A stretch of DNA of 64,000 nt from Niastella yeongjuensis (GTDB taxonomy: Bacteria > Bacteroidota > Bacteroidia > Chitinophagales > Chitinophagaceae), in the NCBI RefSeq assembly GCF_900110245.1, contig NZ_FOCZ01000002.1:620001-684000 (forward strand), written 5' to 3'. A program made the position numbers and the translations under genes. Shown here piece after piece: positions 1 to 6,792 of the stretch (the stretch's first letter is position 1; each line of letters starts with the position of its first letter). The notes beneath the pieces were generated by a model, which was not told the DNA's origin, made no database searches, and saw only the letters and a program-made list of their open reading frames with translations.

Positions 1-1
1 T

Positions 2-259
2 TCAGGAATTAAAAGGCCTGGAGAGTTGCAAAGACGTATACCAAAAGCCTCGCGCCGGCTGCTGGATACGCAACTGAAGCAGTTAACGGATTTGGGTATC
101 ATTGCCAAAACCATCTATGATCAGCGTCCGGCCAGGGTGGAATATGAACTTACTCAGTTAGGTAAAACATTGCTGCCAGTAATAGAAGTAACAGCACAGT
201 GGGGTGAGGAACATCGTGCAGCGTTGGAACCATTGCTTCAGGCAAGGGTAATCGGATAG
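2..259 (+). CDS. HxlR-family transcriptional regulator, 5' truncated by window edge
   Basis: The reading frame is open from the first bases of the window, so the gene starts outside. The visible ~85 residues match the C-terminal part of the HxlR winged helix: an RRIPKASRRLLDTQLKQL recognition-helix region, where HxlR proteins usually have a GIS.R.L...L..L pattern, then the wing (R-x-E-Y-E-L-T-x-L-G) and a final helix with W-x-E-E-H. HxlR proteins are small DNA-binding regulators, often sensing redox state or aldehydes. A TTG at 26 could be read as a start, but homology continues upstream of it. The target genes cannot be inferred from what is visible. Family assignment is fairly secure, function is not. 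Confidence 0.75.
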   Translation, partial: SGIKRPGELQRRIPKASRRLLDTQLKQLTDLGIIAKTIYDQRPARVEYELTQLGKTLLPVIEVTAQWGEEHRAALEPLLQARVIG

Positions 260-463
260 GAGGAAATGTGTGTATATAGAGTTATTCTGCCAGCCGGCGC
301 GCTATAAGCTAAAGATCTGCCTGAAGAGGATGACATGGCAGGCAAGTAGATTAAGACGCAATTGCCCCTTCAAAATGTCGCTTTATCCCCTTCTGATTCC
401 AAGGAGAGCTGTTTACATTTGTAGTAACACCCCAACGAATTATATTTATTATAAACTATTCTT

Positions 464-931
464 ATGGACATCCTTGCCATACACAGCGCTACAAAAAAGA
501 TTGAGGCAGATGATTTTAATCTGGAAAATTCACGATTCATTAATGGTTGTATGAGTAACAGTCATCTGGAAAATATGATGATGGCGGGTACCACCATCAT
601 CAATGTTAACGCTAGCAATATGAAAATTGCCAATGCCAACCTCAGTGACCTGGAAATAGAAGGCGCTCAATTGGGCGGAGCCTATATCCACAATATCGGG
701 ATGCCGCCCAAAGATCATCCTATGCACGTGCCAGGTAGTACCATGCGTCCTGTGCGTTTTGAGGATTGTGAACTGCATGGCAGCCAGTTTAACCACTGCA
801 ATTTGAGCAATGCGCGTATAAAGAATTGCGATCTTAGCAATGTTGAGCTGACAAGCTGTAATATCAAAGGAATGACTATTAATGGATTTGCAGTTGAGGA
901 TCTGCTTAACGCAATTGACAATCGGAAATAA
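464..931 (+). CDS. Pentapeptide-repeat protein
   Basis: This 155-residue protein has no signal peptide. It contains two blocks of A(N/D)LxX-type pentapeptide repeats, roughly residues 18-75 (for example NLENS RFING, ANANL SDLEI EGAQL) and 98-142 (FEDCE LHGSQ FNHCN LSNAR IKNCD LSNVE LTSCN IKGMT). A short non-repeat insert with a PPKDHP segment separates the blocks. Such repeats form a right-handed quadrilateral beta-helix; known roles range from DNA mimicry against gyrase to scaffolding, and none can be assigned here. The start is the ATG at 464, just after an AT-rich leader; a longer overlapping frame starting near 270 looks like chance. It lies downstream of the HxlR gene, but co-transcription is not shown. 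Confidence 0.8.
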   Translation: MDILAIHSATKKIEADDFNLENSRFINGCMSNSHLENMMMAGTTIINVNASNMKIANANLSDLEIEGAQLGGAYIHNIGMPPKDHPMHVPGSTMRPVRFEDCELHGSQFNHCNLSNARIKNCDLSNVELTSCNIKGMTINGFAVEDLLNAIDNRK

Positions 932-1070
932 GCTTTTGTACGATACATGGAAGGATAAAAACCGGCTGAGCTAAGGTTCACACAACCCCGTAGTGGTTAT
1001 ATACCGGCTTATGGACTGCTGTTGGTTGGATTACGCGTTTGTCAAAATCGCTGCCACAATGAACTTGCTG

Positions 1071-1604
1071 TTACGGTATAAATTCATACAAAATATCGTA
1101 CCTCAATTTACCCAACGTGTCGACTTGTAATTCTGAAAGAGATATTTTCTTTTTGTCTTTAAATATTATCTCTTCGTCAAATATGCTGTTGTCGTACCAA
1201 TGTATATAAAGTCCGACCATTCCGATCATGTATTCGTTTATGGCTTCATGTAAAAAAACCATCCATTGAATGCGTTCTTTTTCACGGTCCTGAGCTTGAA
1301 AGTCAGTCTTTGTTTTGTCTGCAATCCAGTTCTTTATTTTTGTTTCACTCCATCCTTTACGCCTTAGCCGTTCAATATCTTTGGGCTGAATACCCTTACC
1401 TGCCGGATGGCTTTCAATACCGATGATAGAACCACAGTCACACTGTTTGGTTGTTGTGTTTACCAACTGTACGTTCTTTTTGAGTTGTTGGAAAATGAAC
1501 TGATTTTGAAAAGGATTGTAGCCAAGTCCGTGTTTGGCAAATAAGGGTTTTATCATTTCAGTTTTAAGGTCTGCTGATAAAACAACATTAATATATTGGC
1601 ACAT
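1071..1604 (-). CDS. Hypothetical protein, 177 aa
   Basis: I do not recognise a family. The protein is soluble-looking with no signal peptide. It has a possible Cys pair (CDCG near residue 57), a basic helical stretch containing ERLRRKGW and KIKNWIADK that resembles a small helix-turn-helix or hinge, and a C-terminal helical region rich in aromatic residues (YIHWYDNS). Codon use looks like normal coding sequence, and no other frame competes. Its neighbours are an unrelated pentapeptide protein and a tRNA, so context gives no clue. Confidence 0.55.
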   Translation of the reverse strand: MCQYINVVLSADLKTEMIKPLFAKHGLGYNPFQNQFIFQQLKKNVQLVNTTTKQCDCGSIIGIESHPAGKGIQPKDIERLRRKGWSETKIKNWIADKTKTDFQAQDREKERIQWMVFLHEAINEYMIGMVGLYIHWYDNSIFDEEIIFKDKKKISLSELQVDTLGKLRYDILYEFIP

Positions 1605-1740
1605 ATTGCTAAATAATAAATAATTGCAATTTAAGAATTGTGTTTTCAGTACCAGGTTTGCATTTGATTAATTCGTCATTTCATAGTCTGGGGGGACAAT
1701 TTAAATCTACGATTATACTTCCATTCAAAGTTCCGAAGAC

Positions 1741-1770
1741 AAAAAAAGGCCCGCATTGTTGCAAACCTTT
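1741..1770 (-). terminator. Rho-independent terminator, duplicated copy
   Basis: On the minus strand a 10-bp stem (AAAGGTTTGC paired with GCGGGCCTTT, three G-U pairs) closes a 6-nt loop and is followed by seven T. It is a near copy of the terminator at 1836-1864 and sits behind a broken tRNA 3' half, which suggests a duplicated tRNA-terminator unit. Confidence 0.75.
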
Positions 1771-1778
1771 GAAATACG

Positions 1779-1813
1779 TGGAGAATACCAGAGTCGAACC
1801 CGTGACCTTCCCC
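1779..1813 (-). pseudogene. tRNA 3'-half remnant
   Basis: The minus strand here repeats the T-arm and 3' acceptor strand of the neighbouring tRNA-Ala with few changes (GGTTCGACTC then TGGTATTCTCCA, versus CCGGTATTCTCCA in the intact gene). The sequence upstream does not supply a D-arm or matching 5' acceptor strand, so it cannot fold as a full tRNA. It is followed by its own terminator copy at 1741-1770. Confidence 0.7.
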
Positions 1814-1835
1814 TTCGTTATAAAGTTCTGTAAAA

Positions 1836-1864
1836 CAAAAAAGGCCCGCTTTACGCAGACCTTT
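1836..1864 (-). terminator. Rho-independent terminator of tRNA-Ala
   Basis: On the minus strand, 8 nt beyond the tRNA 3' end, AAAGGTCTGC pairs with GCGGGCCTTT (10 bp, two G-U) around a 5-nt loop, followed by a run of T. This is a conventional intrinsic terminator for the tRNA gene. Confidence 0.8.
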
Positions 1865-1868
1865 GAAA

Positions 1869-1945
<77 letters not shown>

Positions 1946-1990
1946 ATAATATCGTAGTTGAACTGTAACCTTCCCGACGTATCAGGACTT

Positions 1991-2014
1991 TCTAGCCAAC
2001 CGAGCTAATTCCTC
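1991..2014 (-). pseudogene. tRNA 5'-half remnant
   Basis: The minus strand reads GAGGAATTAGCTCGGTTGG and continues CTAGA, differing from the first 24 nt of the intact tRNA-Ala at only two positions. What follows (to about 1950) can form only a degenerate anticodon-like hairpin and no matching T-arm or acceptor strand. It is the 5' end of a decayed tRNA copy lying immediately upstream of the intact gene. Confidence 0.7.
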
Positions 2015-2150
2015 AAAATTTGAGTTTGCAAATATAGGGCTATCTGTAAATTCAACCAAATATTTTATCTTCACCAAACGCCTGTAATTTTTAACCCATA
2101 CCACCAGTATATCACCTATAATCCTTAAGAAACTTCTCATAATATCATTA

Positions 2151-2717
2151 TTGACTTTGTGTTTTATTGCCTGTTCTGCACCTAACAAAAAGGACAGCAA
2201 ACAAATCCAGGAAAACACAGCCGAAATAAAGCCTGGTCCGCAGATTAAAGAAAACACCGATCCCCAATGGCTCACTTATACTGACACTGTGGATGATTTC
2301 GTGGTTGGTTATAAGTATTCAAAAAACTATATTTCAGAGCATATGGAAAATGCCATGTGTATTGGAAAGCCTATTAAAGACGTAGATGCATGGCCAAGGA
2401 ATACTATGAACTGTAGCTTGTGGATGGATGATATAGATGGTGGGAATGTAAGGCCAATTGACACCCTTATTCAATATTCAATGGATCAGCTTAAAGAAGG
2501 CGTTCAGCAATCAAGGAATTCCATCACCATTGCAGATGTAAAAGGCCTTCGGGTAATATTTGCTGGTGAAAACGATAAGAAGAAAATTTTAAAACAGGAG
2601 ATCTTCTTTACTAAATACAACACATTTTTTGACCTTATAAACGATAGTCTTCCGGAGCGGGATTTTCAGGTGTACATAAACAGTTTGAAAATAGGAAAAA
2701 CGAACGTAGCTCCTTAA
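2151..2717 (+). CDS. Putative lipoprotein, unknown function
   Basis: The protein has no recognised domain. Near the N-terminus the sequence LCFIAC-SAP looks like a lipobox, with Cys as the anchored residue, followed by a polar linker (NKKDSKQIQENTAEIKPG) and a ~150-residue soluble domain containing two Cys (MCIGKP, MNCSLW). The first canonical start is TTG at 2151, which gives a very short signal. The same frame continues upstream to 2118 and encodes a classical K-K-L-L-I-I-S-L-L core there, but with only ATA/ATC/ATT-type codons as possible starts. The real start is therefore uncertain and may be non-canonical or mutated. Related-looking proteins are usually annotated as hypothetical. Confidence 0.6.
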   Translation: MTLCFIACSAPNKKDSKQIQENTAEIKPGPQIKENTDPQWLTYTDTVDDFVVGYKYSKNYISEHMENAMCIGKPIKDVDAWPRNTMNCSLWMDDIDGGNVRPIDTLIQYSMDQLKEGVQQSRNSITIADVKGLRVIFAGENDKKKILKQEIFFTKYNTFFDLINDSLPERDFQVYINSLKIGKTNVAP

Positions 2718-2750
2718 TTGATTCTTCACATTTTCAAAGGGCCCGGGAAT

Positions 2751-3926
2751 TTACTGTATACATATCGAATTGGCGATCGCATTTTTTGTCCCATCAGTCA
2801 AGTTAACAACCTCCCCGTTTTTCCAATAGGCTGCAGTGGTAGAAGCTCCGGGGGCCCATTGATAACCAGCAACGTATACGTCGTCTCCGGCTACAAAGAC
2901 AGCATTGGCGACAGATGAAACAGCTCCCGTTGTAAGGGTGGTTGGTACGCCGTTTTTCCAGTAGATAGCCCGGGAATAGTTATTGATAACCTGCTGACCG
3001 GCAATATATACATCATTGCCCGACACAAATATGGAATTGGCTGCCGATCTACCACCTATTGAATCGGTACTGAGATAAACTGGTACCCCATTTTTCCAAT
3101 ATAAAGCTAATGAGTTATAGGTACTGGTCAGTTGATAACCGGCAACGTACACATCGTTTCCCGAAACTGAGATAGATGTAGTGGTTGGATAACAATGGGT
3201 ACCATTTGCAGCCTCATAAGTCGTTTCTTTGGAAAGATCAACAAGCACTCCGTTCTTCCAGTAACTTGCATTGTTGCCTGAAAAGCGGCTGCCTCCTGCT
3301 ACATATACATCGTTTCCCGAAACAAACAGGCCGCTTACATAATCTGCATACATACTAACTCCATACTGGCCGCCACCTGACAGCCCAATAGTGTTAAAGC
3401 CGGGCAAGGGCGCGGCCACTCCATTTTTCCAGATGGTTGCCATATTTCCAATCTTCGGATATACCGCTGACGGCGTGGTATAGGGAACATGAAAGGTATC
3501 TTTGAAGTAATTGCCAATACCTGCAACATATACGTCATTATTAGAAATAAAAATGGAACTGGCAAAACCGTCGCGGGATGTATCTGGTAAAGCTGTAGGG
3601 ACCTCATTTTTCCAGTATAAAGGAGAGGTGCTGAAATTCGAAATATTATTGAACCTGAATCCGGCAATATATACATCGTTCTCTGAAACAGATAGGGAAG
3701 AACTGCCAAAATTATATGCCACTTTCGACTGACCGGCCAGGCTATGAGCTACTCCGTTTTTCCAATAGACAACAGAATCGCCTATTGACCCAAGAATATA
3801 TACATTCGAAGCAGGTGTATGATTTTCATCGCCATCCTGACCTGTTCTTTTTTTGCAGGTAGTGGTCAATAGTAGCAGACCCGAAACTATGAATAGGCAG
3901 TAAGCCGTTTTTGTTCCCTCTGACAT
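2751..3926 (-). CDS. Lipoprotein with seven NDVYVAG...YWKNGV repeats (propeller-like)
   Basis: The N-terminus carries a hydrophobic segment ending LLLTTTC (Cys24), a lipoprotein signal. The rest is seven repeats of about 45-60 residues, each with a core N-D-V-Y-(V/I)-A-G followed 15-30 residues later by Y-W-K-N-G-V-x-x-x-L. This spacing and number fit a seven-bladed beta-propeller, though no named family is certain. Surface or periplasmic anchoring is expected; the ligand is unknown. Its 3' end converges with the lipoprotein at 2151-2717 only 33 bp away. Confidence 0.75.
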   Translation of the reverse strand: MSEGTKTAYCLFIVSGLLLLTTTCKKRTGQDGDENHTPASNVYILGSIGDSVVYWKNGVAHSLAGQSKVAYNFGSSSLSVSENDVYIAGFRFNNISNFSTSPLYWKNEVPTALPDTSRDGFASSIFISNNDVYVAGIGNYFKDTFHVPYTTPSAVYPKIGNMATIWKNGVAAPLPGFNTIGLSGGGQYGVSMYADYVSGLFVSGNDVYVAGGSRFSGNNASYWKNGVLVDLSKETTYEAANGTHCYPTTTSISVSGNDVYVAGYQLTSTYNSLALYWKNGVPVYLSTDSIGGRSAANSIFVSGNDVYIAGQQVINNYSRAIYWKNGVPTTLTTGAVSSVANAVFVAGDDVYVAGYQWAPGASTTAAYWKNGEVVNLTDGTKNAIANSICIQ

Positions 3927-4054
3927 GGGACTAAACGTTGTTTGATAGATATAAAGTTATTGCAGATTATTATAAATACCTGTTGTAGTCAGGAATGTAA
4001 CAACTTTGTAACTTATATCATAAACCGATATATCTGGCACCGGTTCAACACTCC

Positions 4055-4510
4055 CTAACCTTGCAATTGCGGGTCCAGTATTTCGGTAAGCTTATCTATC
4101 ATCCTGCCCCAGGCCTCTTTGCTTTTCTCCACAAAATCTTCCTGGCCGCGCGGCATTTCATGCGTCAGTGTTAGTTCGCAGCCCTCTATTACCGGTGCAA
4201 TCTCAATAACAATGCGCGATTGATCACTGGCAGCCTCTTCTTTTACTCCCCAGGTAAATACCAGCCGGTTAGGACGGTCAACTTCAACAAACTCACCCGT
4301 GTGGCTGAAGGTTTTTCCCTGTCTGCGAACTACATAGGAATACTTGCCGCCAACCCAGGGCTCATTTTCAAGGCTTACAATTTCTTCCTCCCTGATTTCC
4401 GGGCCAAACATAAAACGCCCAATCATTTTCGTATCGAGAAACGCATCGAATACACGTTCGGCCGGTACTGAAAATAACCCCTCGGCCGTAGCTGTAACAG
4501 GTAGCTTCAT
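4055..4510 (-). CDS. SRPBCC/AHSA1-domain protein
   Basis: This 151-residue cytoplasmic protein belongs to the START-like SRPBCC superfamily, AHSA1 type. It shows the typical opening (FSVPAERVFDAFLDTKMIGRFM), a central G-x-Y-S-Y motif, the EVDRPNRLVFTW strand, and the C-terminal helix W-G-x-M-I-D-K-L. The fold forms a hydrophobic pocket; Hsp90 ATPase activation is known only for eukaryotic members, and bacterial members mostly lack an assigned ligand. The length is normal for a single domain. Confidence 0.85.
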   Translation of the reverse strand: MKLPVTATAEGLFSVPAERVFDAFLDTKMIGRFMFGPEIREEEIVSLENEPWVGGKYSYVVRRQGKTFSHTGEFVEVDRPNRLVFTWGVKEEAASDQSRIVIEIAPVIEGCELTLTHEMPRGQEDFVEKSKEAWGRMIDKLTEILDPQLQG

Positions 4511-4568
4511 AACATAATTTATGGTTTGCGCATCAAAATTTGTGCCTTCAATTTCCTATAACAAGAAG

Positions 4569-4588
4569 GCCCCCGACTGGTCGGAGGC
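4569..4588 (-). terminator. Possible intrinsic terminator
   Basis: An inverted repeat (GCCTCCGA/TCGGGGGC on the minus strand, one mismatch, 4-nt loop) lies just downstream of the secreted protein gene ending at 4628, followed by CTTCTTGTT rather than a clean T run. It is plausible but imperfect. Confidence 0.45.
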
Positions 4589-4627
4589 GAACTTTAAAGC
4601 GGCAGAGAAAATGACGGAAGTTACTTT

Positions 4628-5122
4628 TTATTGTTTTTGTTTATCAAGATCGCCTATTAAAGGAATTTCACGCATCACATTTGCCCGCACATAGGTTTGC
4701 ACATACATTTCGAGTTGTAGAAATTTGGCGGCATTTCTGGCACCCATTATAGTGCTGAATTTTTTAAAATAGGTCTGGTGAAGTGTATTGTATTTTGCAT
4801 CGTTGTTTAATATGCCGGTAGCCAGCTTTTCAGCTTTCGCATTATCGAGGTTTTGATAACCGTTTGCATATTGTTCAATAAGATCTATTCGCTCTCTCCC
4901 AATTACCTTTCTCTTATCTTCATATTCATCATACAGTTTCCAAAAGGCAGCACTGTCTTTTGCCGACAGTTCCATATAATCTTTAACCAGGTCTTTTTTG
5001 TCTTTACCAAAAGCCGACTGTATAATGTCGATATCTTCTTTATTACTTTGCGCCATCACAAATGAAGAAAGGGTCAGCAGCCACAAAATGAAAACAGCAG
5101 CATAAATAGAAGGCTTTTTCAT
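4628..5122 (-). CDS. Exported helical protein, unknown function
   Basis: The start was set at the ATG at 5122, because the sequence from there (MKKPSIYAAVFILWLLTLSSFVMAQ) is a clean signal peptide, whereas the 11 residues encoded further upstream do not fit one. The mature protein of ~140 residues is charged and predicted to be helical (KDLVKDYMELSAKDSAAFWKLY, AKAEKLATGILN), with the general look of small periplasmic helical proteins (Spy/CpxP-like in composition only). No motif identifies a function. Confidence 0.65.
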   Translation of the reverse strand: MKKPSIYAAVFILWLLTLSSFVMAQSNKEDIDIIQSAFGKDKKDLVKDYMELSAKDSAAFWKLYDEYEDKRKVIGRERIDLIEQYANGYQNLDNAKAEKLATGILNNDAKYNTLHQTYFKKFSTIMGARNAAKFLQLEMYVQTYVRANVMREIPLIGDLDKQKQ

Positions 5123-5215
5123 ATTCTGAATTTTGATGTAAACTACAAAACACAAATCGAATAGTATGCAAATAAAGCCATGTAACGGTTAAATAGCCAG
5201 CAAACAAATGGATCT

Positions 5216-5998
5216 TTACCGAAGGCTTTTACGTATGTCGATAATGGCCTGCTTGCCAATATTCCCTTTCATCACACCGCGCATAGGCCGCCCCAGGTCG
5301 AGTGTTATATAAGTAACCATGGAGGAGAATAAAGCAAATGCTATAATAATGATCCAGTCTTTTTGTTTTATGTCCTTACTGGTATAACCACCAATAAAAC
5401 TGGTAACCAGTCCAAGTATGAACAACATATATATGATGAGATCAGGCACCCTGGCATATAAGGTCATCTCTATTGTTGTAGCAATATCGAACATGCTATT
5501 CAGCGCGGGAATCATATTGTTTGAGGGAATGATCATATTGGGGCCTTTTGATTGTTGGGCCACCCGCCGCCATAATTCTATACGGGCATTTTCAGCGTCC
5601 AGCCTTGCTTTATTTAATAGATCCGCATCGGCAACATGGTCATAAAAAGAAACGCGGGCATCGATGTATTTTTTGAAATCTGCACGGAAGGCATCCTGTA
5701 CGCTGTCGGTATAAAGGTCTGAACGAAGCAACGCCGTACCGATATTATTGGCTTCTTCAATTATTAGATCGCGGACGTTTGAATATCGTGAGGCAGACAT
5801 GCCAAATGTAAAGGCGAGTATAAAGGCCGATAAACCAAATATTGCATTAAGCAGGAAGCTTATACCTTTGGTTTCGCTCTCTTCCTGTTTCCATTTCTTA
5901 CCGGCTATTCGACCCAGCTGGACCATAAACAACATGGCAACAAACAAAAGCAGGCAAAGTATCAGCGCATCTGTTCTATGAATAAAGGAATTCTCCAT
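5216..5998 (-). CDS. DUF4239 (bestrophin-like) membrane protein
   Basis: A 260-residue integral membrane protein with two N-terminal transmembrane segments (about residues 11-30 and 45-65) and two C-terminal ones (about 188-208 and 214-234). A ~115-residue soluble helical region separates the pairs. The ending L-D-L-G-R-P-M-R-G is the hallmark of the DUF4239 family, distantly related to bestrophin-like channels. A transport or channel role is known family inference, not demonstrated. The gene stands alone among unrelated minus-strand genes. Confidence 0.8.
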   Translation of the reverse strand: MENSFIHRTDALILCLLLFVAMLFMVQLGRIAGKKWKQEESETKGISFLLNAIFGLSAFILAFTFGMSASRYSNVRDLIIEEANNIGTALLRSDLYTDSVQDAFRADFKKYIDARVSFYDHVADADLLNKARLDAENARIELWRRVAQQSKGPNMIIPSNNMIPALNSMFDIATTIEMTLYARVPDLIIYMLFILGLVTSFIGGYTSKDIKQKDWIIIIAFALFSSMVTYITLDLGRPMRGVMKGNIGKQAIIDIRKSLR

Positions 5999-6104
5999 TC
6001 TGTGAAAGAATGATTGAATGCCTGTGTAAGGTAACGGGAAGACAAAAAAATAAAATGGTTTGGGAATGCTTAACAGTTAACTGTAAACAGGTTTACTGTT
6101 AAAA

Positions 6105-6764
6105 TTACTTCTTTAGTATTTTGCTGGTCCATTCACTGGTGGCCTTTACCAATAAGCTCATGGTGTCCTGTTTGCCCGCTTTGAAACTATGATCAGCCCC
6201 TTCCAATTTCACCAGTTTGGCTTTCTTGAGCGAACCGCATACCTCTTCTATCAGGTCCCATTGTGCCAGCGTATCTTTTGTACCCTGTAGAAAGAGCATG
6301 GGTACCTTCACCGCTTTTAAATGCTCGGCGCGGTCAATAGATGGTTTGCCGGCTGCATGCAAGGGAAAACCGTAAAAAATGATCCCTGTCACTTCCGCTT
6401 CAGGGTGGGTTGATAAATATTGCGAAGACATTCTGCCACCAAATGATTTACCTGCTGCAAACAGCGGCAGGTCGGGAAACAAGTCCCGTGCTTTGTTTAT
6501 AGCCGCTTCAATGGTTTGATGGGCAACAGCCGGCGTATCGGGACGGCCTTTTTTATTCTCCGAAAATGGAAAATTGAAACGCATGGTACCAATATCAGCG
6601 GCCGATAAGGCTTCAGACAACGAAACCATAAAAGAGTGGTCCATACCGGCGCCCGCGCCATGTGCCAGCGATAACAGGCAGGTGGCATTGGCTGGTACAT
6701 CATAAGCGGCGGTAACTTTTCCAATTGTGTCCGAAACCGGTATCGTGATCCGTTTAGTACTCAT
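6105..6764 (-). CDS. Alpha/beta hydrolase, KANL3/Tex30-like
   Basis: A 219-residue single-domain alpha/beta hydrolase without signal peptide. The oxyanion motif is LAHGAGAGMDH, the nucleophile elbow G-K-S-F-G-G-R carries the serine, the acid is in LQGTKDTLAQWD and the histidine in GADHSFK. The HGAGAGMDH and GKSFGGRM motifs are typical of the KANL3/Tex30 (DUF-type dienelactone-hydrolase-like) family. The substrate is unknown. It lies immediately downstream of the large T9SS protein on the same strand, with a 28-bp gap. Confidence 0.83.
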   Translation of the reverse strand: MSTKRITIPVSDTIGKVTAAYDVPANATCLLSLAHGAGAGMDHSFMVSLSEALSAADIGTMRFNFPFSENKKGRPDTPAVAHQTIEAAINKARDLFPDLPLFAAGKSFGGRMSSQYLSTHPEAEVTGIIFYGFPLHAAGKPSIDRAEHLKAVKVPMLFLQGTKDTLAQWDLIEEVCGSLKKAKLVKLEGADHSFKAGKQDTMSLLVKATSEWTSKILKK

Positions 6765-6792
6765 ATTAGCTGATTTCTGCGCTAAAGGTAGA

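Noticed and set aside
270-554. 94-residue open frame overlapping the pentapeptide gene
   Set aside because: Overlaps the start of a clear pentapeptide-repeat gene in another frame and has no domain or signal; chance frame.
1982-2275. 97-residue minus-strand frame upstream of the lipoprotein
   Set aside because: Overlaps the lipoprotein signal sequence and the tRNA 5' remnant; no recognisable features.
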